59,738 nucleotides of DNA from Acidobacteriota bacterium (GTDB lineage: Bacteria; Acidobacteriota; Holophagae; Holophagales; Holophagaceae). Under the pieces are notes generated by a model, which worked only from the letters and a program-made list of their open reading frames with translations, did no database searches and was not told where the DNA came from. This document shows, in pieces, positions 26,114-34,591 of the stretch (positions are counted from its first letter, which is position 1; each line of letters starts with the position of its first letter). The position numbers were made by a program, and so were the translations under genes. Location of the stretch: positions 1 to 59,738 of the forward strand of contig JACQZU010000006.1 in the NCBI GenBank assembly GCA_016213735.1. Reading direction: 5' to 3'.

Positions 26114-28399
26114 TTATACACCCCAATTCAACGGATCCCGGTCCGCCTGGACCAATCCTCCCGGCCGAAGCATGGACTGACGCATGAGGACCCCCTGCAA
26201 ACTTCGGGTGCCGGCCCGGGCCAGCAGGACCCACTGGAAACGGTCCCGGACCCGGGGGACCGGACCTTCCAGGGGACCCAGGATTCGCAGGCCGGGCCCG
26301 GAGGGCAGGCGTCCCGCCAGTGATTCGAGGGCGGATCGGGCCTCCATGGAGTCCTCGCTCTCGGCCCGGAAGAGGACCAGGTGGGAATAGGGCGGGTAGT
26401 GCATCCCGCTCCGGTAGGGCAGTTCCGCGGCCGCGAAGGCCTCGAAGTCCTGGGCCACGGCGTGGACGATGGCCGGGTGCTCCGGGCTGTAGGTCTGCAG
26501 GATCACACGACCCGGCCGCTGCGCCCTCCCCGCCCGGCCTGCCACCTGCGTGAGCAGCTGGAAGGTCCGTTCCGCCGCCCGGAAGTCCGGCACCTTCAAT
26601 CCCAGGTCCGCGTTGAGGATCCCCACCAGGGTGAGGCCGGGGAAATGGTGTCCCTTGGCCAGCATCTGGGTCCCCACCAGGAGGTCCGCCTCCCCTCGCT
26701 CCGCCGCCAGAAGGGCCGCCTCCAGGTTGCCTTTGCGGCTGGTGGTGTCCCGGTCCAGGCGGAGGATGCGGGCCGAGGGGAACCGGGCCCGAAGCAACGA
26801 CTCGATCTGCTCCGTGCCTTCGCCCACACCCTTGAGGTGGTCGGCCCCGCACCCGGGACACACCTCGGGCGGAACGGCTTCGAAGCCGCAGAGGTGGCAC
26901 TTCAAGCGGTGTTCCCCCCTGTGAAAGGTGAGGCTCACCGCGCAGTGGGAACACTCCAGGCTCTTCCCGCAGGCCCGGCACATCCAGAAGTTCTCGAAGC
27001 CCCTGCGGTTGAGGAGGAGCATGGCCTGCTCCCCCCGCTCCAGGGTCTCCCCCAGGGCTTTCAGGAGAAGGGGAGAGAAGACCGGCCGCCGGCGGGACTC
27101 CCTGTAGACCTCCCGAAGGTCCACGACCTTCACCGCGGGGAGCGTCGCCCCCGCGGGGCGCTGCCGAAGGGTGTGGAGGGCATAGCGCCCCTGGTGGGCT
27201 GCGTGCCAGCTTTCCAGGGAGGGTGTGGCCGAGCCCAGAACCACGGGGCACCCCTCGATCTGCCCGCGCTTGATGGCCAGGTCCCTGGCGTTGAAGCGCG
27301 GGTGTTCCTCGGACTTGTAGGAGGCTTCGTGCTCTTCGTCCACCACAAGGAGGCCGAGGTCCCGGAGAGGTGCCAGGACCGCGTTGCGAACCCCCACGAA
27401 AATGGGCGCCCCGTTCTGAAGGAGCCGGACCACGTCGGCCTGGCGTTCCGTGGCGTTCAGGCCCGCGTGTCCCACCGCGACCTTGCCCGGGAACCGGGCC
27501 TCGAGGCGGGCCAGAAGCCGTGGGGTGAGCCCGATCTCGGGCACCAGCCAGAGCACCCGGCGTCCCGCGGCGAGGACCTTCTCGGCCAGCTCCAGGTAGA
27601 TTTCGGTTTTCCCCGACCCCGTCACCCCGTAGACGAGGTGGACCCCGAAGGTGCCGAGTTCCACTCCTTCCATGACCCGGCGCTGTTCGGGGTTCAGCTC
27701 CACCCGCAGGTCCATTCCCTCCTCCCGCCGCTGGGAGAGAAGGTCCACGCGCTTCATCCGGAGCAGGAGGCCGTGCTTCTCCAAGGTTCCCAGGACCCCC
27801 CGACCCACGCCGGCCCGTTCCAGGAGGTCTTCCTCCAGCAGGGCTCCCCCCGCGCCCTCCAGGGCCAGGAGGACCCTGGCCTGGAGGGCGCTCACCCGGG
27901 CCGGGTGAGGGCGCTCCGTTCGGCGCACCTCCATCCGGCCGGCCCCCCGGAGGGCCCGCCGGTGGAAGAGGGCCGGCCATTGAACCCTTCCCCGGTGCCA
28001 GTCCAGGCCCAGGTCCGCGAGTTCATCCCATCGGCCGGCCTCCCTGGCCAGGGCCAGGGTCCCGATGCCCGGCGCCCCGACCCCCCAGTCCGCGAGAACG
28101 GGACCAGGAAGGGCGAGGCTCGCGAGATGGGCCAGGCCGCATCCGTAGTACGCAGACCCGAACTCCATCAACTCCAGGACCTGGGGCGGCAGCAGCGGGA
28201 AAGGGTCCAGGACCGCCTCCACGGCCTTGAGGGCCTTGGGGGGGGGCGAGGGATCCGGTCCCAGGACGAAGCCGACCGCCGCGCCGGACCGGATCCGCAC
28301 CCGCACCCGCAGCCCACGGGGCAGGCCCGCCGGAGCGAGGTAGGTCAGGGGCGGCAGGGGCCGCGCCAGTTCGACGAGGGTTGGGACCAGGCCGGGCAT
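26114..28399 (-). CDS. priA: Primosomal replication-restart helicase PriA
   Basis: PriA reloads the replisome at stalled forks. The protein, 761 aa from the ATG at 28399, has an N-terminal 3'-DNA-binding domain. It then has Walker A GVTGSGKTEIYL, a DEEH box (VVDEEHEASYK) and a zinc-binding region with repeated CxxC pairs (MCRACG, CSHC, CHLCG, CPGCG), and ends in a helicase C-terminal domain with TQMLAKGHHFPGL. It diverges from tsaD with only 19 bp between the starts. Confidence 0.95.
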   Translation of the reverse strand: MPGLVPTLVELARPLPPLTYLAPAGLPRGLRVRVRIRSGAAVGFVLGPDPSPPPKALKAVEAVLDPFPLLPPQVLELMEFGSAYYGCGLAHLASLALPGPVLADWGVGAPGIGTLALAREAGRWDELADLGLDWHRGRVQWPALFHRRALRGAGRMEVRRTERPHPARVSALQARVLLALEGAGGALLEEDLLERAGVGRGVLGTLEKHGLLLRMKRVDLLSQRREEGMDLRVELNPEQRRVMEGVELGTFGVHLVYGVTGSGKTEIYLELAEKVLAAGRRVLWLVPEIGLTPRLLARLEARFPGKVAVGHAGLNATERQADVVRLLQNGAPIFVGVRNAVLAPLRDLGLLVVDEEHEASYKSEEHPRFNARDLAIKRGQIEGCPVVLGSATPSLESWHAAHQGRYALHTLRQRPAGATLPAVKVVDLREVYRESRRRPVFSPLLLKALGETLERGEQAMLLLNRRGFENFWMCRACGKSLECSHCAVSLTFHRGEHRLKCHLCGFEAVPPEVCPGCGADHLKGVGEGTEQIESLLRARFPSARILRLDRDTTSRKGNLEAALLAAERGEADLLVGTQMLAKGHHFPGLTLVGILNADLGLKVPDFRAAERTFQLLTQVAGRAGRAQRPGRVILQTYSPEHPAIVHAVAQDFEAFAAAELPYRSGMHYPPYSHLVLFRAESEDSMEARSALESLAGRLPSGPGLRILGPLEGPVPRVRDRFQWVLLARAGTRSLQGVLMRQSMLRPGGLVQADRDPLNWGV

Positions 28400-28418
28400 G
28401 GACCGATAGACTAGCTGC

Positions 28419-29438
28419 ATGTTCATCCTGGGCCTGGAATCCAGCTGCGACGACTGCTCCGCAGCGGTCCTGGAAGAGAGGCCCGGGGGCCCCCGGGTGC
28501 TCTCCCTGGTTCGACGGGGGCAGGACGACCTGCACGCGCCCTACGGGGGCGTGGTGCCGGAACTGGCCGCCCGGGAGCACCTGCTCCAGATGGGGGCGGT
28601 GGTGCGGGAGGCCCTGAGCCAGGCTGGAATGGGCCTCCGGCGCCTGGACCGGATCGCCGTGACCCAGGGGCCGGGCCTGGTGGGCTGCCTGCTCACGACC
28701 TTTTCCGCGGCCAAAGCCCTCGCGTGGCGGGAAGGGCTCCCCCTGGTGCCGGTCCACCACCTTCTGGGGCACCTCAACGCCGCCCGGATCGGGAGGCCCG
28801 ACCTGCCCTTCCCGGCCTTGGCCCTGCTCGTCTCGGGGGGCCACACCCACCTGTACCTCGCCCGGAACTGGACCCGCCTGGAGCTGCTCCAGAAGACCCG
28901 GGACGACGCCGCGGGGGAGGCCTTCGACAAGACCGCCCGGCTCCTGAACCTGGGCTATCCCGGCGGTCCCGTGGTCGACGCCTGCGCCCGGGCGGCCGCC
29001 TCGGCGGAGGGGCCCTTCACGGCTCCGAGGTTCAGGGACGGACGCCCCGCCTGGAGCTTTTCGGGCCTCAAGACCGCCGTGAGGGCGAGGGTGATCCGGG
29101 ATCCCGACCTGGCCCGCGCCGGGGCGGAAGACCCCCGGGTCCGGGGCCTCTGCAGGGGAGTGCAGGACACCATCGCCGACTGGCTCCTGAAGCCTCTGCC
29201 GGCCCACCGCGAGGCCACCGGGGCCCGAAGCCTCGTCCTGTCGGGCGGCGTGGCCTGCAATTCAACCCTCCGGGAGGGGGCCGCGGCCCTGGCCCACCCT
29301 GAGGGGCTCGTCCTGGCGATCCCGGAACCCCGCCTCTGCACCGACAACGGCGCCATGATCGCAGCCGCGGGGGCCCTGCTGGCTCCCGCGCCGGATCTCC
29401 TTTCCCTCAATGCGGACGCGGACCTTCCGCTAACCTGA
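28419..29438 (+). CDS. tsaD: tRNA N6-adenosine threonylcarbamoyltransferase TsaD
   Basis: TsaD transfers threonylcarbamoyl to A37 of ANN-decoding tRNAs. The 339-aa protein begins MFILGLESSCDD and has a metal-binding region with PVHHLLGHL (HxxxH), the SGGHTHLY loop and GEAFDKTARLL. Length and all motifs fit. It diverges from priA and is followed after 16 bp by gatC, forming a small translation-related unit. Confidence 0.96.
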   Translation: MFILGLESSCDDCSAAVLEERPGGPRVLSLVRRGQDDLHAPYGGVVPELAAREHLLQMGAVVREALSQAGMGLRRLDRIAVTQGPGLVGCLLTTFSAAKALAWREGLPLVPVHHLLGHLNAARIGRPDLPFPALALLVSGGHTHLYLARNWTRLELLQKTRDDAAGEAFDKTARLLNLGYPGGPVVDACARAAASAEGPFTAPRFRDGRPAWSFSGLKTAVRARVIRDPDLARAGAEDPRVRGLCRGVQDTIADWLLKPLPAHREATGARSLVLSGGVACNSTLREGAAALAHPEGLVLAIPEPRLCTDNGAMIAAAGALLAPAPDLLSLNADADLPLT

Positions 29439-29454
29439 GGCCCGGAGGGCGGCC

Positions 29455-29739
29455 ATGAAGATCACCCGGGAGGAGGTGCTTCACTGCGCGGAACTGGCCT
29501 GCCTCAGGCTGCGAGAGGAGGAGATTGAAGGACTGCGCCAGGACATGGAGCGACTCCTGAGCCAGGCCGAGCGCCTGGGGCAGCTGTCCCTGGATGATGT
29601 CCCCCCATGGGTCCAAGGCCTTCCCGTGGATCCGGGGCTCCGGCCGGACCGGGTGCAGTCCACCTTTTCGCAGGCCGAGGCCCTGGGCAACGCCCCGGAG
29701 AGCGCCCAGGGGCACTTCGTGGTGCCCCGGGTGCTTTGA
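29455..29739 (+). CDS. gatC: Asp/Glu-tRNA amidotransferase subunit C (GatC)
   Basis: GatC stabilises the GatA-GatB amidotransferase that converts misacylated Glu-tRNA(Gln) or Asp-tRNA(Asn) to the correct forms. The 94-aa protein has the family pattern ITREEVLHCAELACLRLREE, a central Leu-rich helix and the terminal segment HFVVPRVL. It is 16 bp after tsaD. gatA and gatB are not in this window, so the genes are separated. Confidence 0.9.
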   Translation: MKITREEVLHCAELACLRLREEEIEGLRQDMERLLSQAERLGQLSLDDVPPWVQGLPVDPGLRPDRVQSTFSQAEALGNAPESAQGHFVVPRVL

Positions 29740-29748
29740 TCCGCGGTC

Positions 29749-32511
29749 TCAGAAGGAGTAGCGCAGCCCCAGGCGCACAGCCCGGGGAGCCTGGAAGGCG
29801 AATCCCCTCATGTAGTTCCCGTTCGTCCGGCCTTCGCCCTCGGCGAAGTTGAAACGCTGGTCGATGATCGTCGCCGGCTGGGAGTCCAGGAGGTTGGTCA
29901 CATCCAGGAGGAAGCGCAGGCTCTGCCGGTTCGCCAGTTTGAGGGCGTAGGTCAGGTTGAGGTCGAGCCTGGAGGTGGCGGGGGTGCGTCCCTCGGTGCC
30001 CCGTGGGGTGAGAAAGAGTTCGTAGCGACCGTAACCCGTGTGGTACCCCAAGCGGCTGATGGGCGTGCCGGACTGATAGACGAGGGTGGCCCCCGCGCTG
30101 AGGCCGAAGCTCCATTCGTAGTAGCCGTTGGCCTTGAACTGGTGGGTGCGGTCCCCGCTCAGGCGGCCGTAGCTGTTCACGATGAATTCAGGAAGGTCGA
30201 AGGCGCTGTTGATGTTGGGATCCAACTGACCCGTTCCGTCGGCCCCGCCGATGCCCTGGAAGGCGCCCTCGTAATTCCCCTCGAGCTTGCTCCACAGGTA
30301 GGAGGCATTCCAGGTGTAGCGGTCCGAGAGCTTCCGCTGGATGCTGAACTCCAGGCCCTTGTACTCCCGGATGGCCTTGGGGTAGGTGACCCCCGCAGGA
30401 TGGCTGGAGCCGGGGTTCATGATGAAGTAGTCCCCCAGGGGCGAGGTGACGTCCAGGCCATCCTCGATGGCCCGGCCGAGGAAGCGCCGGATGTACTTGG
30501 CACCCACCACGAACCGGTCGTTGAGGGTCATCTCTCCGCCGAGGATGAATTCGTCGCTGTAGGAGCCCTTGAGGTCGGCGTCCACCGGTTCCACGTAGGA
30601 GCCCACCGTGCGAAGGGCGGTGTCGAATCCAAGGTCGGACTCCGCGGAGGGGTTGATCACCGTGGAGGTGCGGCTGTAGTTGATGACGGTGGGGTTGATC
30701 TCGACGCTGAAGGAGCGGATCACGAGGTCCAGGGGGACCTGCTCGTAGTACCTGGAAAGGCTCAGGAAGAGCTTGTCCTGCCCCTTCCCCCGGAAGTCCC
30801 AGATGAATCCCAGACGGGGCGCCCACTGGTCCCGCAAGGAAATCATGGTCTGGCCGAACTGGTTCTTGATGTCGGTCTGGTCCAGGCGCAGGCCCAGGTT
30901 GAGGGTCATGGCGGGGTTGAGGGACCACTTGTCCTGGATGAAGTAGGCCTGGCTCTCGTGCCGGGGCTTGGAGGTGAACACGATGCTCGGAAGGTAGCTC
31001 TGCTCGGGGTGATCGTCGTCCACGAAGGCGTCGCCGCTGGTCCAGTAGTAGTGGCTGTAGATGAGGGGGTAGGCGCCGGCGGTGCCCGGATTCGGGTTGG
31101 AGAAGATGGTCACCTGCTGGCCGCCGGTGAAGCCGCGCCGGATGCTGGCGCTGTCCCGCTGCACGTCGAAGCCCACCTTCAGTTCGTGGGACCCGAAATA
31201 GCGGGTGAAGGATCCCTGGACGTTGTCCCGGGTGAATTCCTTGTCGTCGTAACGCCCGAATCCGCCGCTCTGGGCCCCGTCGAGGGTGTTGTCGATGAAC
31301 TGGACCTGGCTCCCCCCCGCCCCGCTGGGCAGGATGGAATTCTTCTCCCGGTGCTGGCTGAACTGCAGCTGGCCGAACCAGTTGTCCCCTGCCACCTCGT
31401 ACCGCAGGCTCAGGTCCGCGCCGCCCACTTTCCGTTTCCCTTCCCAGGTGCTGCTGGGGCCCTGGGGCGTCTTGACCGCACCGGTGATCTCCTCGGGATC
31501 CCCCAGGACGGAGGCGATGAAGGTGTGCCCCTCGGCGACCTTCCAGGTGACTTTGGCGGCGAAGAGGTCTCGCGTGGAGTCCGTGGGAGCGGTCTGCCCC
31601 GCGGCGCCGGTGCGGATCTCGTTGGTGAGCTTGTTGGACCGCCGGTCGTAGGCCAGGAAGTACCACAGGCGATCCTTGATGAGGGCCCCGCCGGCGTCGA
31701 AGCCGAATTCGAAGGTCTTGTTCTCGAGGGGAACGGGTCGCACCCCCTCTCCCTGGTGTTTGTTGCCGGACTTGAACGCCGAGCCTTCCGAGTAGGCGAA
31801 AGCGTCGCCGGAGAACTCATTGCCCCCGGACTTGGTGATCAGGTTGACGATGCCACCCAGGGCTTTCCCGAACTCGGCCTCGTAGCCTCCCGTTTTCACC
31901 TGGAATTCCTGGATGAATTCCATGGGCACCCGCTTGCCCTGGGTGCCGAACTCCACGTTGGTGGTGTTGGTCCCGTCCACCACGTAATTGTTTTCCGCCC
32001 CGGTCGCCCCGTAGACCTTCAGGCCGACCTCGTCGACCGTGACCCCGGGAGCGAGCAGGGCGATGTTGCCGAAGTCGCGGCTCGTGGGGAGCTTGGCGAT
32101 GGAGTCCTGGGTGAAATTGGCTCCGGTGGTGGTTCCCTTGATGTCCACCGCCGCGGCCGTGTCGACCACCTCGACCACCGCCCCGGCCACCGCTGCGAGT
32201 CCGAGGTCCACGGTGGCGGTCCGATCCAACCCGACCTGGATCTGGGACTTGGCGGGGTTGAAGCCTTCCTTCGTGGCCAGGGCGATGTAGGTTCCAGGAG
32301 GCAACAGCGGGAAGTGATAGCGCCCTTCCGGGTCGGAGACGACCGCGCGGGTCCCCTGGAGGTTTCCTCCGCTCAGGGTCACCCTGGCCCCCGCCACGGC
32401 GCGGCCCTTGGGATCCACCACCCGCCCCGTCAAGGTGCCGGTGGTCTGGGCCGGCGCCAGAACCGCGGAGGCGGCCAGAAGGAGGAGTAGGGAAGGGATG
32501 CGTCGATTCAC
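29749..32511 (-). CDS. TonB-dependent receptor with N-terminal carboxypeptidase-regulatory domain
   Basis: The 920-aa outer-membrane protein starts at a GTG at 32511 preceded by AGGAG and has a signal peptide ending APA. It then has a carboxypeptidase-regulatory-like beta-sandwich (about residues 24-95, TLTGRVVDPKGRAVAGARVT), a plug domain (about 115-230, with DGTNTTNVEFG) and a 22-strand-type barrel ending in the outer-membrane signature LGLRYSF. This Oar-like architecture is expanded in Acidobacteriota. The ligand is unknown; large saccharides or peptides are usual guesses for the class. It converges with gatC at 10 bp. Confidence 0.9.
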   Translation of the reverse strand: MNRRIPSLLLLLAASAVLAPAQTTGTLTGRVVDPKGRAVAGARVTLSGGNLQGTRAVVSDPEGRYHFPLLPPGTYIALATKEGFNPAKSQIQVGLDRTATVDLGLAAVAGAVVEVVDTAAAVDIKGTTTGANFTQDSIAKLPTSRDFGNIALLAPGVTVDEVGLKVYGATGAENNYVVDGTNTTNVEFGTQGKRVPMEFIQEFQVKTGGYEAEFGKALGGIVNLITKSGGNEFSGDAFAYSEGSAFKSGNKHQGEGVRPVPLENKTFEFGFDAGGALIKDRLWYFLAYDRRSNKLTNEIRTGAAGQTAPTDSTRDLFAAKVTWKVAEGHTFIASVLGDPEEITGAVKTPQGPSSTWEGKRKVGGADLSLRYEVAGDNWFGQLQFSQHREKNSILPSGAGGSQVQFIDNTLDGAQSGGFGRYDDKEFTRDNVQGSFTRYFGSHELKVGFDVQRDSASIRRGFTGGQQVTIFSNPNPGTAGAYPLIYSHYYWTSGDAFVDDDHPEQSYLPSIVFTSKPRHESQAYFIQDKWSLNPAMTLNLGLRLDQTDIKNQFGQTMISLRDQWAPRLGFIWDFRGKGQDKLFLSLSRYYEQVPLDLVIRSFSVEINPTVINYSRTSTVINPSAESDLGFDTALRTVGSYVEPVDADLKGSYSDEFILGGEMTLNDRFVVGAKYIRRFLGRAIEDGLDVTSPLGDYFIMNPGSSHPAGVTYPKAIREYKGLEFSIQRKLSDRYTWNASYLWSKLEGNYEGAFQGIGGADGTGQLDPNINSAFDLPEFIVNSYGRLSGDRTHQFKANGYYEWSFGLSAGATLVYQSGTPISRLGYHTGYGRYELFLTPRGTEGRTPATSRLDLNLTYALKLANRQSLRFLLDVTNLLDSQPATIIDQRFNFAEGEGRTNGNYMRGFAFQAPRAVRLGLRYSF

Positions 32512-32682
32512 GGCGGGCTCCTGGAATGGGGATGGAGGGGCGGGCCGCCCGGATCCAGGGGGATGGACGGGGGGCACTCCCCGGGGGGGTGCCTGCGGCT
32601 CAGGGTGAGGGGATTCTGGTAGAGCTTAGCTCCCAGGGCCCCGGGGAGGGAACCACGCAATCCGGGTTCTGGACTGAGGGGC

Positions 32683-33384
32683 TCAGTCGCCCCCGCCGCC
32701 GTCCCCCCCTCCGTCTCCGCCGCCGGAATCTCCCCAGTCACTCCCGCCGCCGGAGGAATCCCCCCAGTCGCTCCCCCCACCGGAGGAATCTCCCCAGTCG
32801 CTCCCGCCGCCGGAACTGCCCCAACCCCCGGCCGAATCCCCGGAGCCGTTCCGCTCCCGGTCGTGGTCGTGGTGGTGCCCTCCTCCCATCATGCTTCCCA
32901 GCATCATGCCCGTGAGCAGTCCGCCGACGCCTCCCATCCCCCCCTGGGGCGGGTAGCCCGGCTGTCCGGGGGCCATGGCGGCCGGGGCATCCAGGCCCAG
33001 CCGCTGCCGGGCCGAGGCCGGAAGCTCTTCGTCCTTCAATTCCTGCACCCCGGCGGTGGCCGCGCAGTAGCCGCAGCTCCAGGTGACCTTCCGCATCCCG
33101 TCCCAGGCCGCCTTCATTTTGTCCCCGGGGGCCCCGCAGCTGGGGCACTTGGGGTAGGGAGACGCGAAATTCGGGGCCCCGGCGGGCCCGCTGCCCATGG
33201 GGCGGTGGGAGGCCCCGAGCTGTTCCCGTCGATCTCCGCGCCCCCGCAGGAACATGTAGATCACGAACCCCACCAGGAGCAGGCCCAGGAAGGTCATCCC
33301 GAAACAGCCCAGACCGCAGCCGGGGGCCGAGCCCTCTTCGCGGCGGGGCTTGAGGGCCAGGTCGTGGAGCAGGATCGCGTGCAT
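32683..33384 (-). CDS. Single-span membrane protein with zinc-ribbon and Gly/Ser/Asp/Trp repeats
   Basis: The 233-aa protein has a membrane span near residues 29-46 and a likely zinc ribbon (CPSCGAPG then WSCGYC, near residues 79-105). A Gly/Met and His/Asp-rich stretch (GGGHHHDHDRE) follows, and the tail contains three copies of a 10-residue unit (DSSGGGSDWG-like) ending in Gly and Asp. No family is recognised. Gly-rich Ser-Trp tails occur in YgcG/TPM-type membrane proteins, but the TPM domain itself is not visible. Confidence 0.68.
   Translation of the reverse strand: MHAILLHDLALKPRREEGSAPGCGLGCFGMTFLGLLLVGFVIYMFLRGRGDRREQLGASHRPMGSGPAGAPNFASPYPKCPSCGAPGDKMKAAWDGMRKVTWSCGYCAATAGVQELKDEELPASARQRLGLDAPAAMAPGQPGYPPQGGMGGVGGLLTGMMLGSMMGGGHHHDHDRERNGSGDSAGGWGSSGGGSDWGDSSGGGSDWGDSSGGGSDWGDSGGGDGGGDGGGGD
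32727..32816 (-). repeat. Three tandem 30-bp coding repeats
   Basis: Units at 32727-32756, 32757-32786 and 32787-32816 differ at only a few positions. Each encodes 10 residues rich in Gly, Ser, Asp and Trp inside the membrane-protein gene. The period is a multiple of three, so copy number can vary without a frameshift. Confidence 0.85.
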
Positions 33385-33454
33385 GGGGACTCCGGGAAGA
33401 CCGCCCCAGCTTACCGCAGGGCCCCGCTGGGGCGGGCGCTGTCATCATGGCCCC

Positions 33455-34591
33455 ATGCCCGAGAACGCCTTCCGAGCCCTCGCCCAGCCCGGCCCCTGGG
33501 TCGTGCTGGGGCTCATGTCCGGAACCAGCGCGGACGGGGTGGACCTCAGCGCCGTGGAAGTCCAACCCGAGGGCTTCGGTGCGGGGCGACCCTTCCGTGC
33601 CCTGCTGGACCACCACCACGGAAACTACCCTCGGGAGCTCCGCCAGGAGATCCTGGCCGCCGCCTCCAACAATTCCGATCCGGCGCGCCTGTGCATCCTT
33701 CAGCGGAAAGTGGGGGAGTTCCACGCCTCCACCGCCCGGGAGTGGGCCGCCCGGACAGGGCTCAAGCCTCATTTTGCTTCCCTCCACGGCCAGACCGTCC
33801 AGCACAGGCCGGCGGAGCTGGCCACCCTGCAGCTGGCCGACCCCTACCTGCTGGTGGAGGCCCTGGGCTGCCCGGTGGTCTGGGACCTCCGGCGCAGGGA
33901 CCTCGCCGTCGGAGGCCAGGGCGCCCCCCTGGTCCCCCGGACCGAACTCTGGCTCCGGGGACGGGAAGAGGCCTGGGTGGCCCTCAACATCGGCGGAATC
34001 GCCAACACCTGCGTGTGGGACCGCAGGGAGCTCAGGGCCTGGGACCTCGGGCCGGGCATGAGCCTCCTGGACCTGGCGGCCCAGCGCTGGCTCGGCCTCC
34101 CCTTCGATCCAGAGGGAGGGCACGCCGACGGGAACGTAGATGAGGCCTGCCTGTCCCGTTGGCTGGAACACCCCCACTTCCACCAGCCCCCGCCGAAATC
34201 CACCGGCCGGGAAGTCTTCGGGGCCGCCTGGCTGGCCATGGAATCCCCGGGGCTCGACCGCCTGGCGCTTCCGGACCGCCTGGCCACCCTGGCCGCCTTC
34301 ACGGCCGCGGCCATCCGGAAGGAGCTGGACGCCTGGGGCCTCCGCCTCCCGGCCGGCACCGTGATCCTCACCAGCGGGGGGGGCACCCTCCATGCCCGGC
34401 TCATGGGCGAACTCGCGGCCCGGCTCCCGGACTACCGCCTGGAATCCGACCAGGTGTTCCCCCCCGGGGCCCGCGAGGCCATCTCCTGGGCCCTTCTCGG
34501 AGCAGCCAGCGCCCTGGGGATTCCCGGGAACCTGCCCGAGGTCACCGGGGCCAGCCGGGCGGTCCCCCTCGGGAGCTGGGTGTTCCCTTGA
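33455..34591 (+). CDS. anmK: Anhydro-N-acetylmuramic acid kinase
   Basis: AnmK phosphorylates and opens 1,6-anhydro-MurNAc during peptidoglycan recycling. The 378-aa protein has the signature GLMSGTSADGVD near the start, a second phosphate motif (NIGGIANTC) and the late TSGGGTLHARLM segment. The ATG at 33455 gives the correct N-terminus. The stop overlaps the start of the next gene, a peptide-binding lipoprotein, which suggests a cell-wall recycling or peptide uptake unit. Confidence 0.94.
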   Translation: MPENAFRALAQPGPWVVLGLMSGTSADGVDLSAVEVQPEGFGAGRPFRALLDHHHGNYPRELRQEILAAASNNSDPARLCILQRKVGEFHASTAREWAARTGLKPHFASLHGQTVQHRPAELATLQLADPYLLVEALGCPVVWDLRRRDLAVGGQGAPLVPRTELWLRGREEAWVALNIGGIANTCVWDRRELRAWDLGPGMSLLDLAAQRWLGLPFDPEGGHADGNVDEACLSRWLEHPHFHQPPPKSTGREVFGAAWLAMESPGLDRLALPDRLATLAAFTAAAIRKELDAWGLRLPAGTVILTSGGGTLHARLMGELAARLPDYRLESDQVFPPGAREAISWALLGAASALGIPGNLPEVTGASRAVPLGSWVFP

